From NCBI GenBank assembly GCA_013396525.1, contig VWYX01000859.1, forward strand, positions 186,001-250,000: a stretch of 64,000 nt of DNA, in the 5' to 3' direction. The position numbers and the translations under genes are program-made. The stretch's first letter is position 1, and each line of letters opens with the position of its first letter. Shown here in pieces: positions 1-13,300 of this stretch. Source of the DNA: Chaetorhynchus papuensis. Lineage: Eukaryota > Chordata > Aves > Passeriformes > Rhipiduridae. Below the pieces are notes generated by a model. It saw only the letters and a list, made by a program, of their open reading frames with translations. It was not told the DNA's origin and made no database searches.

Positions 1-974
1 TTGGCTGGCACACATTTTGGAGGAGGAAAAGGATTCTTTGAAAGGCTCTTAAGTTATTAAGTACAACATTAATCTAGAACCCCATAAAATCAGCACTCTC
101 CCTTTCCAGTATTTGCATGACCAGTCTCATGCTGACCCAGTGCTGAATAAATTGCAAGCATCTGTCAGTTTCTGATGTTGATTAGATTAGACACTGCCCT
201 CAGAATTGTTAGGATAGAGACTCTCTTTCTTGGGGCTTTGTTCTGTGGTTTTATTTCATTTCATTATGTTATTACTGATGCTTCTGTTTTCTCAGGGGCC
301 AAACCAGTTTCATTCCTCTTGGTTTACTAGCATTTCTCAGTCATCCTTTTTCTTGCAATCCCGCAGCAAGGCAAGATTACACAGCAAGAGAACTGGTGGT
401 GCAATTCCCACCCCACTTTATTTCTCTCTTTCTCACACTCACACATACTTCTCACAGGATATATCTGCTCTTCTTGACAGATATAGCTCAAGGGAAGGAA
501 AGACACTGAATAAAAATACCTATATATAGAGAAAGGCTTTGTCCTTGTGTTTCCAAGGTCTTATTTAGCTAGGATCCAGGAAGAAGCATTCCACTGGATA
601 AGAGGGACACTCTTACCCAGCTCTGGCTGCTACTGGAAAGACGCTGGATTAACCAGAGCTCTGGTCTTTGACTAGCTGACACCCAGTAGTTCATACATAA
701 TCCACTGCAAGGTTTTGTTGCTTCCTTTGCAAAGGTTTGGCCAGAGATCCAAAAGCAAATATAAAAAGACATACAGATTAAATCTACTTTAATACAACTA
801 CTAGTTGAATTAGAAAAAGTACCCAAGGTAGGCATGAGGTTAAGAATGTGGAAGGTAAAAAAATCTGGATATAAAATTCCTTGGCTGAGTAAACATGGTG
901 CCAGTACGATTCTCGTTAAGACCCTTGCTCAGAACTTCACTGCTGGCACTTTTAACCCATTGTTTTGTTTGCTC
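1..974 (-). other. CYP20A1 3' UTR and downstream flank
   Basis: This stretch lies beyond the CYP20A1 stop codon on its minus strand. No exon with splice sites or family similarity was seen; short open frames here are chance. Two candidate polyadenylation signals face the right way: ATTAAA (complement of 788-793, about 180 nt after the stop) and AATAAA (complement of 417-422, about 555 nt after the stop). Either would give a short 3' UTR. I cannot tell which is used. The remainder would be intergenic spacer towards the next gene (ABI2 in mammals), which is not visible. Confidence 0.5.
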
Positions 975-1384
975 TTAGCTTCTCTTAGACACCGTTATCC
1001 AGGCTTCCTCCTTTGGTGAGGTTACCAGTTCATATTTTGTCTCCATGACTTGTCCTTTCACTGGGTGCAGATACAGTTTCCTTACCAGGACACTCAGCAG
1101 AACTGTGGCCACCATATAGGCAAACCTGAGGGAAGAATGAGGAGGAAAAAATAAAAACCTTGCTATGCTGTAAATTTGCTGAAGGACAACAGGCAGCTTG
1201 GACAGGCTGTCCCAGCAGTAACACCAAGATGCTGGAAGCACCTTCTCTCCTGTCTGCCACAGAGACTCACTAAGACCTCCTTCCCCATGCTCACCTTAAC
1301 TCTGGGCACTCCTGGCTTCCTGAGAAACCCAACAAGGAGAGGTTTTTCATGGCTGATTCCTCATTGAATCTCTCTGGGTCAAAC
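975..1384 (-). CDS. CYP20A1: CYP20A1 exons 12-13: heme-binding region and C-terminus
   Basis: Exons 1295-1384 and 975-1125 encode residues 385-463. Exon 12 opens with the FDPERF segment, the equivalent of the P450 PERF motif, and carries the proximal heme ligand, Cys410, in GFSGSQECPELR. A typical P450 reads FxxGxRxCxG here; this gene has Gln/Glu where the Arg is expected and Glu two residues after the Cys. Exon 13 starts with the conserved FAYMV and ends VSKRS before TAA at 975-977. The exon 13 acceptor follows a long pyrimidine tract. Confidence 0.95.
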
Positions 1385-4300
1385 CTATAAAAGACAAAAC
1401 ACATTAAGGCTTTCTGACCAGGCACAGCATCCTTTCCCCAGAAACATGCACATACACACACAAGTGAAAAAACTGGAAATTAAATACAGAATCTCACTAC
1501 TTTGTTCCCTCTGGGTCATTCCACAGAAATGTATGAAGGCAATTGTGCATCCATTCCATCAGTGTGCCCAGCTGGTCAGCTGTGTCCCATCTTGGTCAAA
1601 ATGCTGACAAACTGAGGTAGTGTGAGACAGGGCTGGAACTAATATGCAGTACGCAGCTGAGCTGATGCTGTTACCTGCCCTCTATTCCTCTCCAGGGCAC
1701 ATGCAATCTCATTTGTCTCTCTTTCTCTCTCTCCCCCTCTGCGTCCCTTCCTTTTTCACTTCCAGAAATACTTCCCTTTTCTCCTTGCCCCTCACCCTTC
1801 TCTTCAAGCAGCTGGTGTGTGTATGGGGGAGGGAAGCCAGTGACTCATTCAAGTGAGAAAAGTGGTTTCCAGCTATAGGATGGTAGAGGCTGTGAGAAAA
1901 CTATTATCCAGGGCTGGCATGAGTTAAAACAAGGGAAACTAATATAATATAATTCAATTTAAATATTAAAAAAAACCCGTCCCCAAACAGAAAATTTCAT
2001 GGACATAAAACAGTTCTTTCAAACTTTTCTGCTAAATACTTTAAGCCTTTGTTTCCCTGCTTAAACATTCAAGCTCTGCTTCTAACAACGTGAAAGGGCA
2101 TGTTGGTGCTGATCCTTAGGAAAAGCAGCATCAAACTTACACTTCCCCTGAACTGAAGTGCAAATTACAGATTTTGTAGGAGAGAAAATGCAGCTGCCTA
2201 GCAAGAAAGTAGCTACGGCAAGCGACCATGCACAGTGTTTTTGTACAGTAGGTGGGTGAAAGGATCACACAGAGCTGGTCTCTTATCTCTGTCAGGGAAA
2301 TATTCATCTACCTCGAGCTAAACCTCGACCCCAGCCTTCCTGAAACAAACACACAGTGTTCATAGGAGTCCTCACTGTTGCTCCCATGAGGCCTCAGCAA
2401 ACCTAAACACAGTCCTGACCTATCTTGAGAGGCAATCCCTGCCAAGGTGCTCACAGACTAGTGCATCAATGCCTGACCCCTTTCTAAAAAGTATAACTGC
2501 AGGAGAGGACAAGTGCTGTGCTAAAGGCTCTATCCTTTCTCCTAAATCTCAGCCGTCTGTTCTCTCTGTCTAGAATAACTGACCCACATTTTTTGCCAGC
2601 CCAAGTGAAGTAAATCAGATACAGGTTAATATTTGCCACCTGGAGGCTACAGGAAGCTACAGCAATTTCTTCTCTAACCTCCAAACACTGGCCTAGATCC
2701 ACTTCAATTTTCACAGAGACAAAAATATTGAGGTAGCATTTCCCTTCACCTTAAAAACCCAAAACTTCAGACTGACATTTCCTCCCTTGCATCACTGTTT
2801 CATGATGACAAGCAGTGATTCCAAAGCCTTTTAAGTCACTGTTTCACAGAAAACCTTCAACAGAAGTTACCAGCATTAACCAGGGAAGCTCTGTGTATGT
2901 GCACAAAAAAGTTTTTACTAAACCCTAACACATACATGCACACACACAGACTGGAGCATGGGAGAAACCTCACTTTAACTGCCCCAAAACCATGCCCATG
3001 GAGACAAACAAACCCAGACCTTCATAAACAGATTTTCTTACAGACTCTTTTTGATCTCCAGAATCTGCTGAAGGCAGGCCCTGCAGCACAAAAGGCTGTG
3101 CTGTAAGATCTAATTTAAGAAAGCAAAGGAATTAGTTGCAATAAAAGTCGATTCTACATACTTGTATGGTGATGGCCAAGATGAACTATCCTGCAGCATC
3201 ACGCCAAGGGCATAGAGCACAAGTGTCTGCAAAGAGAGTTACAAGTCAATGCAGAAGGAAGTGCACAATTAAAGACACCTCTCAACAGCTCTGCTGGATG
3301 ATGAATTGTAGACTACTCATATTTAGGTGGATTAAAAAGACAATTATGATGTATTCATCTACAGATTTTCATAATCCATGCCCAGATGTTAGGATTTTAA
3401 CTTCTAAGAATCATGCTGCAATTGCTGGTGGTTACAGAGGGTGTGACCCCATTTCTCTACGCTTGCTGGGAGGATTGAATGGACTACTTTATTCTCTGGA
3501 ATGGAAGGTAATAAGATGAGTGATATGATGAGGCCTGAAACAATGCTCTTTTATGCATAACTGAGCCCTTGGGCTGCTTCAAAAGCTTACTCATCCCTGG
3601 TGGACCCAGAAGCAGAAGCAAATCTGCTCAGCAAGAGAACATGAATTTTCAGAGCCTCTCCCACAGAGGAACTACAGGCAAACTTTGAGCTTAACTGTAC
3701 TTTCAGATGACAGAGAACCTGCTCAGGTTCAGTGTCAGAACAATTGGTGCTCCTGCCTCACCCCTTGTCTGGAAGAAGAGGAAACAGCAAATTCCCCTAG
3801 AGGAAAGAAGAGTGGCCTAGTGCTCCCAGCACTGCCCTACCTCTTTGGGGATAGTATGTTGGTCGACTCTGCCCTCCAGCTCCTGCAGCTGTGCAGCAAT
3901 GGGAGTGAGCTTTGCTGTCCGCACTGTCTCACACAGGACCTGCCGACAGTACCTGCAACCAGTAGCCCTTGGTTAGTTCAACTCTCAGAGAGAAGCTTAT
4001 CCACATGGCAGCAAGCAGAGCTGAGTCAACTGCTGTATTTAGAGGCACTTCTTTTTTTTTATTTCTGGCAACGAGTCCCAACATCTTTGCATGAAGCATT
4101 AAATCTCATTAATAGCTTTTAGAGAAGGTTATTGGAATCCCTCTTCTTTCAGATTTTAAACCAAACTAAATCTGCTAAAATGCATAAACACTCCAGCCCT
4201 TCCCTGTACCTCTCACCCATACAAGCAGCAGCAAGAAAACCACACACTTGATATTCCCTTACTGAAACCCTAACACTGGTCCAAATACAAAATGCACCCA

Positions 4301-7300
4301 GTTGCACCAACATAACAAACGTATGCACAAAACATAAAGGCACACTGTTGACCAGTCATCATCACTTGTGGCCCTTTGAAAAGAAGACTGGTCCCTGCTT
4401 TCTCTCTAAGTATGTCTATATCCAACCACGAAAATGACTGATTACTTCTACTTCTGGAAAACTAGGGTAGAAACCAAACAAGACAGTAAGCAAAAATCCT
4501 GGCCTGGCAGCCAGGGCACTGATTCTGCGCTTTCCCTCTGCTGGTGAACCTAAAGGGTTTCCCACAGACACCCTGAAGTGAGCACCTTGGTCCCATTGTC
4601 CGGAGTCCCAGCATACTCTCTCTGTTTTGCAAGTCATCCTGTGGTTTGATCACTTCCAGAAAGAAAAAAGGGATAGCTCCTGGATGCCTTCTCCTAGGCA
4701 TCAGACTCCATGTGAAATGCCTGTCCCCACCACGACACAACCTTCCTCTGCATTCCTTCTGTAGGACCCACCTGAGCTGCTCAATTTTCTCATGTGTAAT
4801 TGGTCCCTTCCCCAGAACACGGTCCATCTCCTTGTAGAGATTCTGCTGAACATCTTCTGAGGTTGTCAGGAAATAGACTGCCCAGGTACACACTGGGGAA
4901 GGAATCAAGACAAGACTGGACCCAAGAAATTCAATCCTTTACAAATGGCATTCAGTTTTCTTACTTCCTGTATTTTCAACATTACTTTTTGACCTAAATA
5001 AAAAGGTGACCTCTGCTCACAGCAGGCTGTGCTGATTCTGTATTCAGTGGCAGGAACAGAGGCTGAACTCCTGTGTAACAAGAGGCCATGCAGGCTAAAA
5101 TTCTCTTTCTGATGCTATGAGTAGCTTAGGGAGCCTTGCAGGACACTAAGGCATTCAGCCTCACAGCTCTGGGGCAGGGACCACAGAGTCCAACAAACCC
5201 TGGGGAATCAGGGTTATTAGACCAACCATGCAAATGAAAAGCTGGTTTGTTCAAAGCTTTAGAAAATTCCCTTATCTGGGGGGCTTCCCTAGCACATCTC
5301 AGGCACGTGCTCCAGAAAGCCAATGCCTGGGGCTCCTGAAGGGAGCTCTCTGCAGAGGTTGGCCAGCACTTGTCTCCCTACATCTGTTTTTTGAGGTACT
5401 TGAGATATCTTCAATAGCAGAGTGAGGAAAAAACCTTGCATAAGAAATAAGTGTGTAGGATGCAGTTTCCCTAAAGCTACAAGGAAATGTTTCTAGCACT
5501 CAAAAATGTCTATTCATGAGAACTATCTGGAATCTTGGACTTGATGATCCTTGTGGGTCCCTTTCAACACAGAATATTCTGTGGTTTTGTGATCCCGTGA
5601 ATCCATGTGGATTCAAGCCCCTTAAAATTACAGTCTTCCTGGAGTACTTGGAGAGGATATTCTCTGCAGAGTATTACCATAGTTGTCTGATTTACTTCCT
5701 ACATTCTTTAACACCTAGATGCATCTTGGAGCTTTTCTGTGGAGTCCCAGTCCCATTGGCTAAGACACAGGGCCAGATAACCATCCCTTTATCATAAGGT
5801 ATTTTACACAGCTTCAGTTTGTATTTTTATTTGTTTGGGGTTTTTTCATAATTTTTGCCCAAATCCCAGAGTAGCTTCTTTTTAGGTTCTCCATACATAG
5901 AACACACCTATCCTCCTGAAATTCAAAGCATCCAGACAGATTCTAGCACTCTAATTTTCTTCCTGTGTGCCAGAACCTATTTTACAACATGATCTCTGTG
6001 GCTTATATATTTTGGTGTTTTTTCATCAAATTTAGCATCTGGGGTTAAGAATGCAAGCAAAAAGCAATGGGGAGAAATTCTAAGGTTCACCAAAAGACTG
6101 GAAAGGTTGTCAAACACAGCTTAGGTTCAGCTCACTAACTGTGAGACTGTGTCAACAGTCTGATGTAAAAATTAGCTTCTTGTATATGTCTGTAGCTCAG
6201 GAGAAAGAGAATGATGAATACAATTTTTTATTAGCCTAGAGTAAATCTCAAGTCATCACACACAGTTTTTGGCAGCTGAGTGTAAGGATGGGAAGTTACC
6301 TACAGTTACTGTACTTACAGTTAGCAGTGATTACACATCCCGCCAAGGAGAAAATCATTGTATCTTCCAGAATCTAGGAAAGAAAATCTACTTCAGAGAA
6401 TGAAGCTCCTAAGACTGTAAAGAGAAAAAAGAAGTGGCACACTCTCCACTCAAGCACATTAAATCCTTTTAGTGCAGAGAGCAGGAAATACATCTAGAAG
6501 ACATGGACTGAACTCTCTGTAGAACTTCCACTGGAATTGCACATGGACATGCTTCATATTAACATACTTCTGGTTTATAAAAATGGCTATGAAACAGTGG
6601 CAAGGAAATCTACCAGAGTCTAATGCAATCAAACATTGCACGAGTGGAAAAAAAGAACTAGAAGCCCTGTCTTCGTAAAGAATCTAAGCTAAGATGCAAA
6701 AACTGACATTAATCAAAGGCTACAATGTAATGAATTGCCCATCTGGCAAAACTCCATTACTGTGTAAAGAGGTAACAGCTGCACAGACCTGCTGGTCACT
6801 CAGGCTCCCCTGCAGCAAGGTGTCTATAAAGACATGCCTGTTGAATGATCTGCCTCGGCGCTCCTTCGTAACCTTCCTCAAGATGGATTCCATCTCCACC
6901 AGAGCTTAGCAAGAAAAAAAAAGAAATATTTATTTTAAAACCTGGTCATCCTGGTGCTGCAGAGAAGCAAATCCATCTCCCTGAGCAGATTTTCAGACCA
7001 GCTGTCCCTGCTGGGCTCACTTACAGAAGCAGCCTCTGTTACATGTTACTGTCAATTTGGAAGGCAGTATCCCCAGTTTAGCAGAAAATGCAGGCACAAA
7101 ATAACACAGGTTGCCTATAAAAAGCCATCCTTACAAGTATAACCAATGTGTAAGTCAAATAACGCTGTCAAACCATCAGACAATGTATTTCATCAGCCCC
7201 CACGAAAACATGTATGAGCCACACAACACTGGTTACATGACCTGCAGAGTTACAATCACTGCAGCACCACTGCACCTCCACTGATGGAGCCCCTTTTGCC

Positions 7301-10300
7301 AGGGGTTTGCAGGCACAGTGCAAGAGGATGGCTCTGTGCTAGAGAGTCTGCAGAGACAGGGACAGGAATGGGGGGGAGGTGTGGGAGGGTATTGGCACAG
7401 AGTCTGAAGATATGTGAGTGCCTCACTCCTGGTGGCTGCTGTGGGAACCAGGGGGAGTTAGGGACCTAGATGCCATTGCCTGTCTGATTTAAATGACCTA
7501 CTGAGGACTAGCCAAGAAACACAGAGCAGATTTTGGGTCTGAAACTCAATTTACCAAGGCCCAGTTCAGTTCCTTTGTCTTAGAATTACCTTCCTTCCTT
7601 TCCTCTGCGTAGGAAGGACAGCAACACTTAAACACAAAGGCTCACTGTCTGGAGTTTGTGAAATTGTGTTCTCATGCATCATCATACTACAGCTCAGGAA
7701 CAGAGTGACCATGGGAGGAACCCATTTCAGAAGTTGTCCTCAAGTTCTGAAACCCACAGAACCAGAAGTATAAAGAAAGAAACACTGGGTTTGGAGGATT
7801 TACAAGCAAATCTTTAGTTCCAGATACAATCTACTTTTGTTTAGCATCTTATCAGTCAATACTGAAGTGGTTTAATTATTAAGAACAAGAAAGACAGAAC
7901 AACCTAAAATTAAAATAACTTACTATAAAATATATGAGAAACAGAAGTACTGCTATAACAGACCTGAAAATCATGTTATCTTGTAAGAGCACATCAGAGG
8001 CTATCTCATGGAACGTGTATCCCAACAAAGCAGCACCTCTGTACTTGTGTCTTCCAGCCTGTGACTGACTGTCTGGCAGCACAGTCCCCAAATGGTGCAT
8101 CATCTGAATGCCCATACAGGCCAAATCAAGGGGCTCCATCTGTCTCCACCTAGCACAGCTGCTTGCCTCCAACAGAGGTCAAAAGTGGACACTAGGGAAT
8201 GGAACAGGAAGGGAGGAAGTACACCCTGATTCTTCCCCTCTATCACCCTCCAGACTGGACAGACCTGAACAAGAGTTCCAGTCCTCCAACTTCTCACGTA
8301 ATGGCAGCTTGCCACTTAACTCCAAAACACCGATCTAGTGTAAGTATGACACATCTGGTAGCTTATGGCATGATGAACAACTCTGAAGAAAAGCCAAGAC
8401 AACTGGGCAAATGATGTGTTTTCACATGCTAGCAAACTCCTAAGTATTAATCAGAGTGGGAGGAAAACTGTAATTTTGGGAGAAACCTACCATCTTCGTA
8501 GTGCTTCTTCCTAGTCATGTTTTTGTCAAGAGACCCATCCAAGAAACCTTTTCCAATCTCTGACCAGATCTGGAAGAAGGACAGAGAGAACAGCACCATC
8601 ACTCACCATAGGCTGAGACTGCTGGGACTGTTCTATTCTTCCCTACTCAGGAAAATGAAAACACCAAATAAAATTAAGACTTCCTGTCAATATGGAACTG
8701 ATCTTCTCTTTAGGACACTACATCCCATTTCAGACACTATGTCCATGATAGCTGGAATTAAGCTGAAATGTAATTACACCTGGAGGGAAAAAGGTATGGG
8801 AATCTTAAATGGGAGATGGAACTGTTTCTTTCCCACCCTATCACCAGCATATTTAACATCCCCACATGTAGATACAGCTTGAGATCTCCTCAGATTTTCC
8901 TTTGTCCACAATGTCACAGAGCCTTCAGAAGATCTTTGAAAAGGAGAAGTTCCACTGGCAGTCCCAACAGAGTTTAACTGACTTAGGTACCAAAGATCTC
9001 TCAACTGCCACTGGATCTGGGTTCCTGAACCCCATGGATCCTTTAGAAACACCTCAGACTAATGACAGCAGCATCAGCCGTAGGATCTTTCTAACAGTTT
9101 CAGCTTGGGACAAGTGAGGTGGAGCCCTCAAGTTCATACTTTGAAGTCTTAGCAGTAGCCTGTGCTAAACTGTACACAGATACAAGCTCAGTGTTTTTAG
9201 TTTGGAAAAATTCAATAGGAGATTTCCTGGCTCTTCGGGACACTTACTGCATCGTGGTGCCTGCGGAATCGGATGACTTCCCGGTCATCTTCAAAGCTGC
9301 TGCCCATAGCTGTCTGTGTGACAGACTTCATGGCGAAGCCCAGCATGTGCTGGCAGAGTGGCACATGTTGTGCCTCGGGGAGAGACAGCCATTTGGCCAG
9401 CAGCTCTTCTGACAGCTTGAGAGGGAATGAACCATTAGTTAGCAGTAATACCAGCAGTCTATTTACCAAACACACCCTGGACACATTCCCATCCGGTTCC
9501 TAAGGCAGACTACACTTTAATGGCTATGGAATAAAGCTAAACTCTTTCCAGGGTTTCTTTCCATTGTTAAACAGTAACATTTTAGCCTCCAATCTTCTGC
9601 TTCTTTCAAGGCTCTCCCCCAACAAGGCAACCCTATCCTCCTCTCTTGTTCCCTCTGTCAGAAAAGAAACCTTAAACTTTAAGACTAACAGCTCCAGAAC
9701 AGGAAAACAGCAGTATATTCTGGCTGCTGGACTAAATCAACAGAACAGTTCTTCACCTGTTTGTGGCCCGAAAAACTGGTTCCTTGCTCCATCCTCCTGT
9801 CCTGGGAAAAATATCTAGAATCCAGGTGCTCCAGTATTTTTAACTGCATCTGGTATCTTGGCACAAAAAGTAAGCAAGCTCAGCCCTTCCCCAATCCAGT
9901 GGAGGTAAGAGAAACCAAATATTCACACCATGAAAGGCAGAGTATGTTTGCTATCTCAGATGCTTACAGCTCCAGCACTGATTTGAATGCAGGTCCTTTA
10001 TGCTAGTGATCATTCTCACTAAACCTTCTCCTGTGAGCCGCACAGAGCTCCTCTGCTGTACAAAGGCCATTACGCACCTTCTGGATGAGAGCAAAGTTAC
10101 TTTGCAAGGCCTTGGTCACACCATTCTCATACAGTTTTCTCCTCGTGTGGCTCTCTCCTGTATCCCCATTCAGGCTGGACTGGTACCTCAAGAGGGATTT
10201 CAGCATTGTTTCAAAGGGATCCACTGAAAGCAAACAGAGGAAACACCATTCGAAAGTCACACTACACAGGGCTGATGAAAACAGCAGCCTCTTTAATCGG

Positions 10301-13300
10301 GTACTGCTACTTCTGGGCAGTGAGCAAGGTGTGGCTCCTTCCCCTAAAACAGTCACTTTGGGGTGTCAAGTTTCTCTTGCTCAGTGTGGGCTGGTACCTC
10401 ATAAAGTCTTTTTTCTGGGGCTGGTTGCCATCCTGTGATCAGCTCCCCCTGCGGAGCTTGTCCGCTGGCTCTACCAAGAACTCTTTAGTAACAATGCCTT
10501 CAGAGCTCGTCCCCATTTGCCAGTTCCCAGCTGGTTGTGCCATCAACTTGGTGACAAGAGTGAGTGTGACATGGTCCCTCCCCTTCTCCTCCAGCCTGAC
10601 CTGCAGTCTCTTTAGCACATTCCCCTTCACATCTGGTGTGCCCTCCTGCCCTGAACATGGCTATGTACTCAGGACATACCAGCTCACATGACAGACTCAG
10701 CCAGAGGTTGCTCTCTGCACCCCTTCCCTTGCATCACAGACCCAGGAAACCTTGTTTGATACCTACTGCTCCTGCATGATTTCTCTCACATGCACTGAGC
10801 TCCCTGCTCATGAGCTCTTCCCACACTAGCACCTATCTGTCTGCCAGGGCTGCCTCCAGCACAGAAGCTCTGAAGCTCCTACAGAAAACCATACCCCACT
10901 ATGCTACAGAATGCTTTCTACTGCTAATCACCTTCTTTCCATCTTCCATCCTCCATCCTTCCACACAGACATTTGCATCAGTCTACAAACTAGACAAAAC
11001 CACGTAACTTCCATATCCATGACTCACTTCAGCTGGATTTTTAACTCTGAATTTCACCACCAAGGACCTCTATTTAATAAATTTGCTAAAGGATATTAGG
11101 TGTCAATGCAAAACTGTGCAATAAAGCGTGGCATATGTTTTTCCCTTTCTGTAAACCTTTTAGCATGTCTTGTGGAACTGGCAGAGTGTTTAAGGAACTA
11201 TTTGGAAGCAGCAATCAGGGATTTCAAGAACGATATTGTGACTGTTTATCACAATCTGTTATTTCTCCCAGATGGAGAGTGAAACCACTGAGGCATCAGA
11301 AAACATCAAGGCTGGGCTAGACACATATGATTTTACCAGCTGTGGATTTATCCAGGATTCCCCACAGAGACTGGGGCCTCATTATGCTACTAGGCAAACA
11401 TACAAGAAGAGAAAATTCCCACCTGCAGAGGACTTACTACGTAAAGACATAAAAGCAGCTAACGAGGCCAGAGGCATGAATATGGTAATCTTTCCTAAAT
11501 GTTTTTCTCTCACATCCCTTCCAACGTTTTTAAGCTCTGCACCTCACCCTTTCCCACTCTGAATGACAAGGAGCATGAGCATGTGTCTTTTGGCAGAGCA
11601 GATGGTACCTGCGGCTCTCCACGTGGCGCGGGCTGTTACGTGGCTCTAGCTGCTGCTGACAATTCCTCCTCCAAGGTACTTTGTCATGGAGAGGCTGCTG
11701 CTGTTCATGCCACACATCCCTGCTGACTGGCACTGGCACAGCCAGGCACAATACTGGGTAGCCAGGAAGACACATGGCAGGTGGTAAAGCCCACACAGAA
11801 AATCCGGCAAGCAGAGGCATCCAGAGAGGCAGAGGCTGGAGGATGCTTAGAACCAACACCTGCTGAAACTGCAAAGTTTTCCTGCTGCATATGAAAGAAA
11901 ACTGCTGGATTAGCTATGGGCCCTGGGTTTTTTCTCCCAATGTCCCTAGTCTAAACTGGCAATCCCACACCACCGATACACACTCACTGTTGTGCACTCA
12001 GGGCTGCAGAGGCCAGGCTGCCCTTTTGCTGAGGGCTGGCTCTGCCTCGTGCTGTTTGGGAAAGGGCTATTTCTGCACAGCTGTGGGAGGCTAGTGACTC
12101 CACAAGGCACAAACTGCCTCTGGAGAGAGCTCTGTTCTGCCAGCACTTGTACAGACTTCATCCTTTGTCCTTGTCTTGAAAACAACTCCAGGGTTACATT
12201 TTCAGCCCTCCTAGTGAAACATATCGAAGTTTTGACTGTTCTTTTCACTTACATGGAAATCTCCCCATCCCAAGAACCTCAGAGTGCTGTCCTGGACACC
12301 ACTGCAAGTAAATATAGAGAAAAGATCTGAGATTGAGCAGAACTGAACATCAGAGATAGAAAGGACCTCTGAACCTACACAGTAAAATGCTCACAGAACA
12401 GCAATGAAGTCCTGCTCAGACAGGCCAGGAGCCATAGCTCCATCTCCAGCATTCAATGTGCTTCAGGTTCATTGCCCCATCCCAAAAAGCAACTTTGACT
12501 CAGGCGAGTTTTCCAAGTTGGTCTCTGAACCCACTGCTCCTGGCAATCCTGCATTAGTCCACTCTCCTCACATCCACATCCTTTGTAGGCCTGAACTGCT
12601 TCCCCAGAGCCACTCGGGGGAATCACCAGTACCAGCTGCAAAGCTTTACTTCCTTTGAATTCTCCTTGCAAATTAATCTCAACTAAGCTTTAAGAGGCCA
12701 TGGAAACATACCAATTTCAAACACTGCTTGAAGCCTAAGGAAAAAGAGTCTCCTGGCATTGGAAATGTTAATACCTATGAATACAATTAGTCCAGCTTCA
12801 AGGCTTTGATGAGAAATGCATTACCTGCACCTTTATCTCTGTCTCCAAGAAGTATGGCCATACCTGTGATACACACACAAGATGAGAGGAACCTTTGTAT
12901 CATACTTGGAGCCAAACCCTGTATCTCAACCTTGGAAACCACTGGCAGGTATCCATGAAGATGGATGGTGCCCTCAGGCATGCCAGCTGACTGAGGAAGG
13001 GTTTTGAAGTGGGGTTGAAGAGTCAGGAGTTGGATATAATGCAGTCCACTGTGGGCTGTCTCCTGCCCTACAGCACTGTGTGCACAGAAGAAATAGGGGC
13101 AAGACCACATCTCCAAACAAAACCTGAAGCTGCCCAGAGCCATACTGAGACCTACTACAACCCCTATTCCCACTCACCAAGAAAGGGTACAGGAAGGGCT
13201 TTGCTACAGCTACTCAGCTACTACTGTTTATACCTCAATGCTTCAGGAAATACAACCTGTAAGACTCCTCATGTCTAATAAAGTTTGAGCACTTCTGGCA

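Noticed and set aside
3685..4122. 145-codon plus-strand open frame
   Set aside because: It is the shadow of CYP20A1 exon 10 (3841-3952) on the other strand, with no similarity of its own.
10206..10691. 161-codon plus-strand open frame in and beside CYP20A1 exon 4
   Set aside because: Partly the antisense of exon 4 and partly intron; no homology, no splice or promoter context.
12320..12400. Possible CR1 trace (agaaaggacctctgaac) in CYP20A1 intron 3
   Set aside because: Too short and diverged to support a repeat call.
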